Origin: Sinorhizobium meliloti
GTDB lineage: Bacteria > Pseudomonadota > Alphaproteobacteria > Rhizobiales > Rhizobiaceae
Length of the DNA stretch: 64,000 nucleotides
Reading direction: 5' to 3'
Assembly: GCF_035610345.1 (NCBI RefSeq)
Contig: NZ_CP141212.1
Location: forward strand, 935,976 to 999,975
Below, in pieces: positions 33,427-42,385 of the stretch (its first letter is position 1; every line of letters starts with the position of its first letter). The notes beneath the pieces were generated by a model that was not told the DNA's origin, searched no databases, and saw nothing but the letters and a program-made list of their open reading frames with translations. The position numbers and the translations under genes are program-made.

Positions 33427-34254
33427 TCACGCATCCCATTCGGGAGCAAGACCCTGCGGATTGACGATCCGCCCGGACGGGCGGGCAAGCTCGCGGACTG
33501 CCGCCATCTCCTCCCGTGTCAGCGCGAAGTCGAATATCGCGAAATTCTCCTTGAGCCGCGCCTCCGTCGCCGTCTTCGAAAGCACGATCACGTCCTGCTG
33601 TTGCACGAGCCAGCGCAGCGCCACTTGCGCCGCCGTCTTGCCGTGGCGGCCGCCGATCTCCGCAAGCAGCGGGTCGGCAGGCACTTTGCCGTTGGCCATG
33701 GCATAGTAGGCCGTGAGTGACATTCCGAGCCGCCGCGCCGTCTGGAGGACCTTCGTCTGGTCGAGATAAGGATGATACTCGACCTGGTTCGTGGCGATCG
33801 GCGCATCGCTGAGACGCGTCGCCTCTTCCATTTGCGCGGCGTTGAAGTTGCTGATGCCGATATGGCGTACTTTCCCGGCATTCCGCACCTCGTTCAGGGC
33901 GCCGATGCGTTCGGCCATCGGCACGTCGCTCCCCGGCCAGTGCAGAAGCAGCAGATCGACATGGTCGGTTCTCAGCTTTCTCAGGCTCTCATCGACCGAG
34001 GCGATGAAGGCGTCGTGGCGATAGTTGTCGACCCAGACCTTCGTGGTCAGGAAGATGTCCGCCCGTGCAATGCCGGACTTCTGGATGGCCTCGCCGACTT
34101 CCGCCTCGTTGCCGTAGATCTGTGCGGTGTCCACGTGGCGGAAACCGAGCTTCAGGGCCTGCGGCAGGATGCGAAGCACCTCCGCTCCGGACATACGGAA
34201 TGTGCCGAAGCCGAGCGCGGGAATATTGGCGCCATTTGAACTGACTGCATGCAT
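33427..34254 (-). CDS. Aldo-keto reductase
   Basis: NADPH-dependent carbonyl reductase of the AKR superfamily, 275 residues from ATG 34254 (AGGAG upstream; the GTG five codons earlier lies in that site). The catalytic tetrad is Asp42, Tyr47, Lys72 and His105 in GFRHVDTAQIYGNE, TTKVW and LLLLHWPG. Length and pattern fit the 2,5-diketo-gluconate reductase group. Substrate unknown. Confidence 0.93.
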   Translation of the reverse strand: MHAVSSNGANIPALGFGTFRMSGAEVLRILPQALKLGFRHVDTAQIYGNEAEVGEAIQKSGIARADIFLTTKVWVDNYRHDAFIASVDESLRKLRTDHVDLLLLHWPGSDVPMAERIGALNEVRNAGKVRHIGISNFNAAQMEEATRLSDAPIATNQVEYHPYLDQTKVLQTARRLGMSLTAYYAMANGKVPADPLLAEIGGRHGKTAAQVALRWLVQQQDVIVLSKTATEARLKENFAIFDFALTREEMAAVRELARPSGRIVNPQGLAPEWDA

Positions 34255-34394
34255 TGAGAACTCCTTCACTGCGAGCGCCCGGCGGGCCGAAGCGCGATCT
34301 CCTTATACTTGTCCGCGCAAGGCGCGCCTTCAAGCTTGTCCGGAAAACAGGGCCGCGCCTGTCGGAGCGGCGAGAACCCGCACGCACTCGCGCT

Positions 34395-35168
34395 CTAGCG
34401 ATTTTTTGTCGCCACGATGAAAAGCCGCGGGAAACGCAGGAGCACGCGCCCGTTTTTCATCGCCGGATAGGCCTTCCTGATCTTTTCGGCATAGGCGGCG
34501 AGATAGCCCGCCCGCTGAGTGGTGGGCAGCGCGTCCAGATAGGGGCGTAATCCCGTGCCCTTCACCCATTCGACGATCGCGTTCGCATTTGCGAGCTGGT
34601 GATAGTAGACAGTGTGCCAGACGTCGACGCGGACCTCCTTCGAGGTGAGCCTTTCGACATAGGTAGCGGGTGAGGGCAGGGACCTGCGCCGAATGGTGCG
34701 GCCCGCGAAGGCCGGGGCGAAGGCGGCCTCCTCTGCCGTTTCCTCCATCAGAAGATGGGACGATTCATCGAGATTGTCGGGCATCTGCACGGCAAGCGTT
34801 CCGCCGGGCGCAAGCGCCAGTATGAGCCGCTCGAAAAGCGTGACATGCTCCGGTAGCCACTGGAAGACCGCATTGGCAAAGAAGAGCGCGCTTTCCGCCG
34901 GCGGCGCCCAGGCGGCGAGGTCGCCTTTTTCGAAGCGAAGGCCCGGCAGGCGGGTGCGGGCGGCCGAAAGCATGTCATCGTCGCTGTCGATGCCGGTGAG
35001 CGGGCTGCCCGGAAATCGTTCGAGGATCAACTCGGTCGAATTGCCCGGGCCGCAGCCGAGGTCGAAGGCTGGACCGGCGGGCAGATCGGGTACCTGCGCC
35101 AGCAGGTCGCGCGCCGGACGCGTCCGTTCGTCCTCGAACTTGGCATATTGCGCTGCAGACCAGGCCAT
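34395..35168 (-). CDS. tam: Trans-aconitate 2-methyltransferase
   Basis: SAM-dependent methyltransferase that detoxifies trans-aconitate. 257 residues; SAM site FDLGCGPGNSTE (Asp36 on), GIDSDDDML, FANAVFQWLPEH and LAPGGTLAVQMPDN match Tam closely, as does HTVYYHQLANANAIVEWVKGTGLRPYL. It sits 13 bp after the haloacid dehalogenase gene, so the two are probably co-transcribed. Confidence 0.93.
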   Translation of the reverse strand: MAWSAAQYAKFEDERTRPARDLLAQVPDLPAGPAFDLGCGPGNSTELILERFPGSPLTGIDSDDDMLSAARTRLPGLRFEKGDLAAWAPPAESALFFANAVFQWLPEHVTLFERLILALAPGGTLAVQMPDNLDESSHLLMEETAEEAAFAPAFAGRTIRRRSLPSPATYVERLTSKEVRVDVWHTVYYHQLANANAIVEWVKGTGLRPYLDALPTTQRAGYLAAYAEKIRKAYPAMKNGRVLLRFPRLFIVATKNR

Positions 35169-35181
35169 GGGCGGGGCTCCT

Positions 35182-35844
35182 TCATACGCCGAATTGCAGG
35201 CTTTCGAGCGAGGGGAGGATCAGCGAAGGACCATGGTCCTTGTATTCATCCGGCCCGTCGGCCCGGTTGATCCAGACGGTGCGAAAGCCGAATTTCGTGG
35301 CGCCGGCGATATCCCACCGGTTCGAGGACTGGAACGAGACCGCCTGCGGATAGAGCCGGTAGCTCGTCGTCACCAGGTCGTAGACAGCCGGTGCCGTCTT
35401 GAACGCCTTGACGGCATCGACCGAGAAAACGTCGTCGATGACGATATCGAGTGCGGCGTTCTTGACGGCCGAGGCCAACATGGCCGGCGAACCGTTGGAA
35501 AGAATGGCGATGCGGGCGCCACGTTCCTTCAATCCCTTGAGGACCGCGGGAACTTCCGGATAACAGTCGAGCGCCCAATAGGCATCGAGAAGCGGCTTTT
35601 TGAGCCCGGGATCGGCTGAGGGGAAGCGCTGAAAGGCGTAGTCGAGCGACTGCTCGGTCAATTCCCAGAAGTCGACATAGGCGCCCATGAGCGAGCGCAC
35701 CCAGGAGTATTCGAGCTGCTTGGCGCGCCAGAGTTCCGAAAAGGCCTGGCCGTCCGGCCCGATCGCATCGGCATGCCGGCGTACGGCCGCATGCACGTCG
35801 AAAAGCGTGCCATAGGCATCGAAGACATAGGCGGCGTAAGACAT
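35182..35844 (-). CDS. L-2-haloacid dehalogenase (HAD type II)
   Basis: 220 residues from ATG 35844 (GGGAGAA upstream). Nucleophile Asp9 in YVFDAYGTLFD; then ILSNGSP, the lysine of VDAVKAFKTAP and SSNRWDIAGA, the HAD motifs in the form specific to type II 2-haloacid dehalogenases. Such enzymes replace the halogen of L-2-haloalkanoates with hydroxyl. The natural substrate in soil may be different. It is upstream of tam. Confidence 0.92.
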   Translation of the reverse strand: MSYAAYVFDAYGTLFDVHAAVRRHADAIGPDGQAFSELWRAKQLEYSWVRSLMGAYVDFWELTEQSLDYAFQRFPSADPGLKKPLLDAYWALDCYPEVPAVLKGLKERGARIAILSNGSPAMLASAVKNAALDIVIDDVFSVDAVKAFKTAPAVYDLVTTSYRLYPQAVSFQSSNRWDIAGATKFGFRTVWINRADGPDEYKDHGPSLILPSLESLQFGV

Positions 35845-36024
35845 CGAGTTCTCCCGTCTATCCACCGTCCGGGCGGCGCGCCGGAGGTTTTCACCATTTT
35901 GCGCGAGTAGCCGCCGGGCAGGGGCTTGAGGCACTGCGTCGGAGACGCTGTGCCTCAGCATTCTTTTGCGCGCATCATGTCAAAACTTTGTGCGCCGCAC
36001 AATGTCTTCGTCGCCCGCCTTCGT

Positions 36025-36576
36025 TCAATCTTTCCAAACCTTTGCCGGGAAACGCAGCGCCTGTTTCGCAAGTTTGCCCTTGAGGCCGAGGGCCGCGTCG
36101 CAAAGGCCGAGCACGTGCCGGTTCGGTTTCGCCTCCGGGCGCAGCGCGTGAAGCGCTGCCGCAGCCTCCTCCGGTCCCAGATAGCGCGCCAGAACGCCGA
36201 GGGTCAGCGCTGTCGAACGTCCGATGCCTCTGAGGCAGTGAACCAGCAGGTGCGCCTCTCCGGGCAGGCTGTCGATGAAGTCAAATGTCGCCTCGATGGC
36301 CGCCGGACGCGCGGCATCCGGCGCATCCGGGTCGATGGTGTCGCCGAAGCGGAGTTCCAGATGCCGCTCCGGCGGCAGGTCGATCATCGAAAGCAGACGC
36401 GTCGCTGGCGCTCGGATGGAGACGAGATGCGTCGGCGCCCATAGCGCGCGATTGTGCCGCGCCTCGGTTTGCGAGCTCACGATGAGGCGCAACGGCCAAC
36501 CGTTCGGATGCGCCGGATTCGCGTCGAGTAGGGGCCGATAATAGGCGCTCTCGATAGCCTGAACCGCAAGAGCCAT
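36025..36576 (-). CDS. Dual-specificity/tyrosine phosphatase-like protein
   Basis: 183 residues from ATG 36576. The active-site loop HCLRGIGRSTA holds Cys114 and Arg120 of the CxxxxxR signature, and an upstream acidic segment (DTIDPDAPD) could supply the general acid. The C-terminal EAAAALHALRPEAKPNRHVLGLCDAALG is typical of bacterial proteins annotated as tyrosine phosphatases in rhizobia. The longer frame upstream is not supported. It is 67 bp downstream of the alcohol dehydrogenase gene. Confidence 0.88.
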   Translation of the reverse strand: MALAVQAIESAYYRPLLDANPAHPNGWPLRLIVSSQTEARHNRALWAPTHLVSIRAPATRLLSMIDLPPERHLELRFGDTIDPDAPDAARPAAIEATFDFIDSLPGEAHLLVHCLRGIGRSTALTLGVLARYLGPEEAAAALHALRPEAKPNRHVLGLCDAALGLKGKLAKQALRFPAKVWKD

Positions 36577-36643
36577 GACGTGCCTCCTGATTCGTCTCGG
36601 GTTGCGGGCAGAATAGCAGCGCCGGCACGCAACCGAAATCCGG

Positions 36644-37684
36644 TCAGAACCGCGTGATGACACTGATGCCGAGGTCTGTCGCCCGGTCCATCGCAGCCAG
36701 CGCCGGCGCCGCCTCTTCGAGCGATATCTCACGGCCGATCAACTGCTTCGGGTTCAGTTTCCCGGCGGTGATCATTGCCAGCATTGCGTCGTAACGCCAG
36801 GCCTGCATTCCGTGGCTTCCATAGATCTCCAGCTCATGGCCGATCACTTGCGCCATCGGAATCTGCGGCGTCGCGTGCTCCGCCAGCATAAGCCCGACCT
36901 GGACGTGCCGGCCGCGGCGGCGCAGATTTTTGATCGAGTTGAAGCAGGTAACGGGCGAGCCGAGCGCATCGAGCGAGACGTGGGCGCCACCTCGGGTGAG
37001 TTCCCTGACAGCTCCCGCGACGTCCTCCGTCTCGCGGCCGTCGATGGTGGCGACCGCCCCGAGCGTCCGGGCGAAGGCGAGCTTCTCCTCCGAGATGTCG
37101 ATGGCGATGGGGTTGGCGCCGAGTGCGGCGGCGATCATGATTGCGGAGAGGCCGACACCGCCGCAGCCGTGCACAGCCACCCACTCGCCGCCCTTGACGC
37201 GGGCCTGGTCGACGACCGCCCGGAAAGAGGTCGCGAAGCGGCAGCCGAGGCTCGCCGCCGTTGCGAAATCCATGTTCTCGGGCAGATGCACGAGGTTTTG
37301 CTCGGCAAAGTCGATCGCCACATATTCCGCAAACGAGCCCCAGTGGGTGAAACCCGGTTGAAACTGCGCTTCGCAGACCTGGCTGTTGCCGGAGCTGCAT
37401 TCGAAGCAGCGGCCGCAACCCGAAACGAAGGGTACCGTCACCCGGTCGCCGATCCTGTAGCGGAGGACCCCGCGCCCGGTCGCCGCGATCGTGCCTGCCA
37501 GTTCGTGGCCCGGCACATGCGGAAGACGAATGTCCGGGTCGTGCCCCATCCAGCCGTGCCAGTCGCTGCGGCAAAGGCCGGTCGCCTCGATCTTGATGAC
37601 GACGCCGTTCTCGGTCGGCGCCGGATCGGGAAGCGTCCGGATCACCGGCATCTTCTCGAAGGCATCGTAATACATCGCTTTCAT
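36644..37684 (-). CDS. Zinc-dependent alcohol dehydrogenase
   Basis: 346-residue medium-chain dehydrogenase. Catalytic zinc ligands Cys38, His60 and Glu61; structural zinc cysteines 90, 93, 96 and 104; Rossmann [11 protein letters not shown] and acceptor Asp at AIDIS. Close in pattern to rhizobial ADHs that act on a range of alcohols or sugar alcohols. Substrate not predictable from sequence. Confidence 0.93.
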   Translation of the reverse strand: MKAMYYDAFEKMPVIRTLPDPAPTENGVVIKIEATGLCRSDWHGWMGHDPDIRLPHVPGHELAGTIAATGRGVLRYRIGDRVTVPFVSGCGRCFECSSGNSQVCEAQFQPGFTHWGSFAEYVAIDFAEQNLVHLPENMDFATAASLGCRFATSFRAVVDQARVKGGEWVAVHGCGGVGLSAIMIAAALGANPIAIDISEEKLAFARTLGAVATIDGRETEDVAGAVRELTRGGAHVSLDALGSPVTCFNSIKNLRRRGRHVQVGLMLAEHATPQIPMAQVIGHELEIYGSHGMQAWRYDAMLAMITAGKLNPKQLIGREISLEEAAPALAAMDRATDLGISVITRF

Positions 37685-37837
37685 CGAGATCTCTCCCTTG
37701 GGGCGTTTTCATCATTCTGACACGTCGCCCGGGAGGGCTCCAGAATGGACGCCATGACATTTTTTGATGTACCCATTCACCCTCATGCTGCTTTTTCCGG
37801 CTAGAGCGGAAGTGCGTGAAGAAAGAAGGAGGCACCG

Positions 37838-38719
37838 ATGGCCGTCGATACATCCCCACGATCCACCACCTGGACCTTTGTCGACGGCGAATGGCTTGCC
37901 GGCAACCCGCCGCTGATCGGCCCGACATCCCATGCGATGTGGCTCGGTTCGACCGTATTCGACGGCGCCCGCTGGTTCGACGGCATCGCGCCGGACCTCG
38001 GCCTCCATTGCCGGCGCGTCAACCGCTCCGCCGAGGCTCTGGGTCTCAAGCCAACGATGTCGGCCGAGGAGATCGAGGGACTGACCTGGGAAGGCGTGAA
38101 GAAGTTCGACGGCAAGACGGCGGTCTATGTGAAGCCCATGTATTGGGGCGAGCACGGGTCCTGGAGCGTCGTTGCGGTGGATCCTGATTCGACACGCTTC
38201 GCGCTTTGCCTTTTCGAGGCGCCGATGGGCAATGGCCGTGCCGGCTCGTCGCTGACGCTCTCTCCCTTCCGCCGGCCGACGCTCGAATGCATGCCGACCG
38301 ATGCCAAGGCCGGCTGCCTCTATCCCAACAACGCCCGCATCCTCAACGAGGCACGTTCGCGCGGCTTCGACAATGCGCTGGTGCGCGACATGCTCGGCAA
38401 CATCGCGGAGACCGGCTCCTCGAATATCTTCATGGTGAAGGACGGCGTCGTCTTTACGCCGGCCGCCAACAGGACCTTCCTCGCCGGCATCACCCGCTCG
38501 CGCGTGATGGCCCTTCTCAGGGAGGCAGGCCATGAAGTGATTGAAACCAGCTTGACCATGGCCGATTTCGAAGCGGCCGACGAAATCTTCACCTCGGGCA
38601 ACTATTCCAAGGTGCTGCCTGTCACCCGCCTCGAGCAGCGCGAATTGCAGGCCGGTCCGGTCGCGGCGAAGGCGCGCGATCTCTACATGGACTGGGCGCA
38701 CGCGACCGGAGGAGAGTAA
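37838..38719 (+). CDS. Class IV (branched-chain-type) aminotransferase
   Basis: 293-residue PLP enzyme. Lys157 in DAKAGCLYPNN is the probable PLP lysine; GSTVFDGARWF near the start and GNIAETGSSNIFMVKDG and SGNYSKVLPVTR later are fold-type IV features. Many rhizobial proteins of this type are annotated branched-chain aminotransferase although substrate range may differ (D-amino acid or aminodeoxychorismate activities are alternatives). Monocistronic. Confidence 0.88.
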   Translation: MAVDTSPRSTTWTFVDGEWLAGNPPLIGPTSHAMWLGSTVFDGARWFDGIAPDLGLHCRRVNRSAEALGLKPTMSAEEIEGLTWEGVKKFDGKTAVYVKPMYWGEHGSWSVVAVDPDSTRFALCLFEAPMGNGRAGSSLTLSPFRRPTLECMPTDAKAGCLYPNNARILNEARSRGFDNALVRDMLGNIAETGSSNIFMVKDGVVFTPAANRTFLAGITRSRVMALLREAGHEVIETSLTMADFEAADEIFTSGNYSKVLPVTRLEQRELQAGPVAAKARDLYMDWAHATGGE

Positions 38720-38726
38720 TCTCCTC
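38709..38726 (+). terminator. Hairpin over the aminotransferase stop codon
   Basis: GAGGAGA-GTAA-TCTCCTC, a 7-bp stem whose loop contains the TAA stop, followed by CAGTTTA. Weak candidate for a terminator or stability element. Confidence 0.3.
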
Positions 38727-38795
38727 TCAGTTTAGCCGGCCGTTATTTCTCCGCCGCCCTGAACGCGCGAGGCATCGCCAGTCACTCTTCGAAGG

Positions 38796-39206
38796 TCACG
38801 GTTCAAGCGGACGGACGACCACATCCGCGGACGAGCGCGTGTTCGGTCCGTGATAGACCGCTTCGACATTGTTGCCGTCCGGGTCGAGGAGAAACGCGGC
38901 ATAATAGCCCGGATGGTAGCTTCGCTCTCCGGGCGGTCCATTGTCGGTGCCTCCATTGGCCAGTCCGGCATCGTAGAACCGCTGCACCGCATCGGGGCCC
39001 GAGGCCTGGAATGCGAGGTGGACGCGGGTGCGGTAATCCTCCGCCGCGTCGACGAAGAACTCGTCGAACGCAAAGAACTCGTCGGTCTCGTAGGTCGGCT
39101 GGTGGCCAAGCGCGCCGAGCACCGCCTGATAGAACCGCTTGCTCGCCCTGAGGTCCCCGACGCGAAGATGCACATGGTCGATGAGCCGTCCCTGGTGAAA
39201 TTCCAT
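38796..39206 (-). CDS. VOC family (glyoxalase-like) protein
   Basis: 136 residues from ATG 39206 with AGGAGAAG upstream. Vicinal oxygen chelate fold: LIDHVHLRVGDLRASKRFYQAVLGALGH at the N-terminus, HLAFQASGPDAVQRFYDAGL, and AAFLLDPDGNNVEAVYHG at the C-terminus with the metal Glu. Function could be a lyase, dioxygenase or binding protein; not assignable. Confidence 0.88.
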   Translation of the reverse strand: MEFHQGRLIDHVHLRVGDLRASKRFYQAVLGALGHQPTYETDEFFAFDEFFVDAAEDYRTRVHLAFQASGPDAVQRFYDAGLANGGTDNGPPGERSYHPGYYAAFLLDPDGNNVEAVYHGPNTRSSADVVVRPLEP

Positions 39207-39436
39207 CGTCTTCTCCTGTGCACGGTTGGGCACATGCCCTCGATAACGTAAGATAGGACCGCAAGGCGGCGCGTCGAGGCGCTTGCGCGCGAAGGCGGAA
39301 GTCACGAAAGCAATGAAAGTATTTTGCGTGGGTTAGCGAAATTTTGGCGCTGCATCGGTTGCCTCCCTGCAAGGCGGTGCCTATGTTCCGCTGACAGATT
39401 TCCCCGACGAAATCCATGCCAAGAGGAGATGCCACA

Positions 39437-40039
39437 ATGGCTTTCGAATTGCCGAACCTTCCCTATGACTACGATGCGCTTGCGCCTTACATGTCGCGCG
39501 AAACGCTCGAATACCATCACGACAAGCACCACCTCGCTTACGTGACGAACGGCAACAAGCTCGCCGAGGAAGCCGGTCTTTCCGATCTTTCGCTGGAAGA
39601 TATCGTCAAGAAATCCTACGGCACCAACCAGCCGTTGTTCAACAATGCCGGCCAGCACTACAACCATGTTCACTTCTGGAAGTGGATGAAGAAGGGCGGC
39701 GGCGGCACCAGCCTGCCCGGCAAGCTCGATGCGGCGGTCAAATCGGATCTTGGCGGCTACGACAAGTTCCGCGCCGATTTCATTGCTGCCGGCGCAGGTC
39801 AGTTCGGCTCGGGCTGGGCCTGGCTTTCCGTTAAGAACGGCAAGCTGGAAATCTCCAAGACCCCGAACGGCGAAAATCCGCTCGTCCACGGCGCAACCCC
39901 GATCCTCGGCGTCGATGTGTGGGAACATTCCTATTACATCGACTACCGCAACGCGCGTCCGAAATACCTGGAAGCCTTCGTCGACAATCTCATCAACTGG
40001 GATTACGTCCTCGAGCTGTACGAAGCGGCTGCAAAGTAA
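39437..40039 (+). CDS. sodB: Iron/manganese superoxide dismutase
   Basis: Converts superoxide to peroxide in the cytoplasm. 200 residues; metal ligands are His27 (LEYHHDKHH), His77 (QHYNHVHFW), Asp160 and His164 (DVWEHSYYIDYRN). The mixture of Fe- and Mn-type positions is in line with the cambialistic SodB reported for S. meliloti. AAGAGGAGATG precedes the ATG. A terminator follows. Confidence 0.96.
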   Translation: MAFELPNLPYDYDALAPYMSRETLEYHHDKHHLAYVTNGNKLAEEAGLSDLSLEDIVKKSYGTNQPLFNNAGQHYNHVHFWKWMKKGGGGTSLPGKLDAAVKSDLGGYDKFRADFIAAGAGQFGSGWAWLSVKNGKLEISKTPNGENPLVHGATPILGVDVWEHSYYIDYRNARPKYLEAFVDNLINWDYVLELYEAAAK

Positions 40040-40064
40040 GCGCTGCTTCTACCAGCGGGAAATC

Positions 40065-40095
40065 GGCCCGGCGCTTGCGCCGGGCCTTTCGTTTT
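40065..40095 (+). terminator. sodB terminator
   Basis: Ten-base stem GGCCCGGCGC/GCGCCGGGCC with a very tight loop, followed by TTTCGTTTT. It lies 25 bp after the sodB stop. Confidence 0.85.
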
Positions 40096-40132
40096 GAGGG
40101 GCGGTTTTCAGCGGCCATCTCGTCACAGTTTT

Positions 40133-40846
40133 CTACCCGTCCGCCGCCTCGAGCGGCCGAACCGCATTCGCCTGCCATCCCGCAATCCACATCTGCCTCA
40201 GCCGGTTGCCTTCGCCGCGGAAATAGGCGTCGGCGGGTTCGCAGTGTTCAACGCGGTCGGCGCGGAAGTTGCGGATATCCTGCCGCAATTCGCACCACGC
40301 GACCATCATCGCGTGTTCGGAATAATAGATCAGCGCAAGCGGTAGTACTGTGCGCTCGGTCGCGCGCCCGAGCTCGTCGCGATAGTCCAGCACCAGCTTC
40401 TGTTCGTCACGGATCGTCCGCCGGATCATGGCCAAGTCGACCGCCGGCGGCGGCGAGGCGATCGTGCCCCAGGCGTGCAGCGCCTGTGACTGGAAGGCCT
40501 TGCGCAGCGGTTCCGGCACGGCGCCGGTGATCTTCTGATTGACGCGCCGTGCCGCCGCCTTCAGCTCCTCGTCGCCCGTGCGAGCCAGAAGCGCAAGCGC
40601 CAGCACGATCGCCTCCGTCTCCTCGATCGAGAACATCAGCGGCGGCAGGTCAAAGCCGGGCCTCAGGATATAGCCGATGCCACGCTCGCCCTCGATCGGC
40701 ACGCGCATCGCCTGCAGGGCGGCAATATCCCGGTAGATCGAGCGGGGCGTCACCTCCAGCGCGTCGGCGATTTGCGCCGCCGTCACCGGTGTACGGGCGA
40801 GCCGCAGCATCTGGATGATTTCGAAAAGACGCGACGCCTTGCGCAT
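40133..40846 (-). CDS. YafY-type HTH/WYL transcriptional regulator
   Basis: 237 residues. N-terminal DeoR-like helix-turn-helix (RTPVTAAQIADALEVTPRSIYRDIAAL at about 18-44) and a WYL domain with LVLDYRDELGRATERTVLPLALIYYSEHAMMVAWCELRQDIRNFRADR. WYL domains bind small ligands or nucleic acid. It diverges from the LysE-type exporter gene at 40974, which is a plausible target. Confidence 0.9.
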   Translation of the reverse strand: MRKASRLFEIIQMLRLARTPVTAAQIADALEVTPRSIYRDIAALQAMRVPIEGERGIGYILRPGFDLPPLMFSIEETEAIVLALALLARTGDEELKAAARRVNQKITGAVPEPLRKAFQSQALHAWGTIASPPPAVDLAMIRRTIRDEQKLVLDYRDELGRATERTVLPLALIYYSEHAMMVAWCELRQDIRNFRADRVEHCEPADAYFRGEGNRLRQMWIAGWQANAVRPLEAADG

Positions 40847-40973
40847 GAAGCGGCCTCTACCTGCTCACTCCTGACACGACCTTGTCAGTAGGAGAGAGAT
40901 ATAACACGCGCCAACGGGTTGAAACTAAACAATCCGCTCCTGGGATAGCACGGAAATCGGGTGAGCAACTGAC

Positions 40974-41612
40974 ATGACCTATGCGGAAAACCTCTGGCTC
41001 TTTTTCACCCTGCTCTTCGGCATCATCATCGTTCCCGGCATGGACATGGTTTTCGTCCTCGCCAATGCGATGACCGGCGGGCGCGCATCCGGGCTTTCGG
41101 CAACGGCCGGAATCGTGGCAGGCGGCGTGCTGCACACGCTCTATGCAGCCCTTGGCGTCAGCGTCGTCCTGCATCTGGTGCCCCAGCTCTTCAACCTGCT
41201 GCTCGCTGCCGGCGCGGCCTATATCGCCTGGATCGGTTTTTCGCTCCTGCGCAGTTCCATCACCATCAGCGGCGTCGAAGGAGGGGCACGGCTGTCGCGT
41301 TGGGCGAGTTTTCGGCAGGGCGCCCTGACGAGCCTGATGAATCCCAAGGCCTATCTCTTCATGCTTGCGGTCTACCCGCAGTTCCTCAAGCCGCAGTTCG
41401 GCCCGGTGTGGTCCCAGGCGGCTGTCATGGCCGTGATGATCGCGCTGACGCAGCTTGCGGTCTATGGCGGGCTTGCACTTGCCGCCGGCCGCGGGCGTGA
41501 TTTCCTCGTGGGCAGCCCCGGTGCCACGGTGACCATCGGCCGGCTCGCCGGTCTCCTCCTCGTCGTCATCGCCATCTTCACGGTATGGCATGGCTGGAGC
41601 GGGGCTGTTTGA
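40974..41612 (+). CDS. LysE/RhtB-family exporter
   Basis: 212-residue inner-membrane protein with six hydrophobic segments and the family pattern IIVPGMDMVFVLANAMTGGRASGLSATAGIVAG at the N-terminus and ALTSLMNPKAYLFMLAVYPQF in the middle. Exports amino acids or derivatives; substrate unknown. Divergent from the WYL regulator. Confidence 0.9.
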   Translation: MTYAENLWLFFTLLFGIIIVPGMDMVFVLANAMTGGRASGLSATAGIVAGGVLHTLYAALGVSVVLHLVPQLFNLLLAAGAAYIAWIGFSLLRSSITISGVEGGARLSRWASFRQGALTSLMNPKAYLFMLAVYPQFLKPQFGPVWSQAAVMAVMIALTQLAVYGGLALAAGRGRDFLVGSPGATVTIGRLAGLLLVVIAIFTVWHGWSGAV

Positions 41613-41813
41613 GACGCCGTCGAACAAGTATAAAGATGAGTTCTGTAATCATATTTGAATATCTGAAGGCGTCGCCACGCAGCCAGGTATTGCGTCGGGA
41701 ATTGTGCTGAATCGACAAGCACATCAAAAAAAAGTTACTTCCGTAGAAAACCCAAAATGCCATCATGCCGGCGCTTGAACACCACGCCGCGGAAGCGGGT
41801 CAGACCGGAGAAC

Positions 41814-42263
41814 ATGATGAAGATACGAGCTCTTATGCTTGCCGCAGCCCTGGCGGGCCTGGGCGTGACCGCCGTGACGGCGGCCGACGAGCCGCAGGCG
41901 GTGCGTCAGCAGCTGATGAAAAAGGTGGGAAAGGCCACGGGCGAACTCAGCGGCATCGCCAAGGGTGAAAAGCCTTATGACGCCGAGATCGTCAAAGCAT
42001 CTCTGGCGACGATAAGCGAGACGGTGAAGGTTTTCCCGAATCACTTCCCGGCCGGCTCCGAAACGGGAATGGAAACCGAAGCAAGTCCGAAAATCTGGGA
42101 GAACATGGAGGACTTCAAGGAAAAGGCCGCCAAGCTCGGCGGTGACGCAGAAAAGATCCTTGCCCAATTGCCGGCAGATCAGGCCGGTGTCGGCGCCGCG
42201 CTCGGCATTCTGGGAAAGGACTGCAGCAGCTGTCACGAGACCTACCGCCTGAAGAAGAATTGA
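41814..42263 (+). CDS. Cytochrome c-prime
   Basis: 149 residues from the ATG at 41814 (GGAG upstream; the next codon is also ATG). A signal peptide ends near TAA at 22-24; the mature part is a four-helix bundle with haem-binding CSSCH at 137-141 near the C-terminus and YRLKK after it, the hallmark of cytochrome c-prime. Known members bind nitric oxide in the periplasm, so a role in NO tolerance is plausible for a nodule bacterium. Followed after 122 bp by a dihaem cytochrome gene. Confidence 0.9.
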   Translation: MMKIRALMLAAALAGLGVTAVTAADEPQAVRQQLMKKVGKATGELSGIAKGEKPYDAEIVKASLATISETVKVFPNHFPAGSETGMETEASPKIWENMEDFKEKAAKLGGDAEKILAQLPADQAGVGAALGILGKDCSSCHETYRLKKN

Positions 42264-42385
42264 CGATCAGACGGTTCTTCCAACCCGATTTGAACCGCGC
42301 CGGTTCGCCGGCGCGATCTCTCCGCAAGCAGGTCGAAAAGCCCTCCGGCCGTTGTCATCCGCATTCGTGATTTCAAGAGGAGCCC

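Noticed and set aside
41636..41710. 24-codon frame before the cytochrome c-prime gene
   Set aside because: No ribosome site and no terminator of its own; composition uninformative.
41702..41723. TGTGC...GCACA repeat before the cytochrome c-prime gene
   Set aside because: Only five paired bases with an 11-nt gap and weak context; likely chance.
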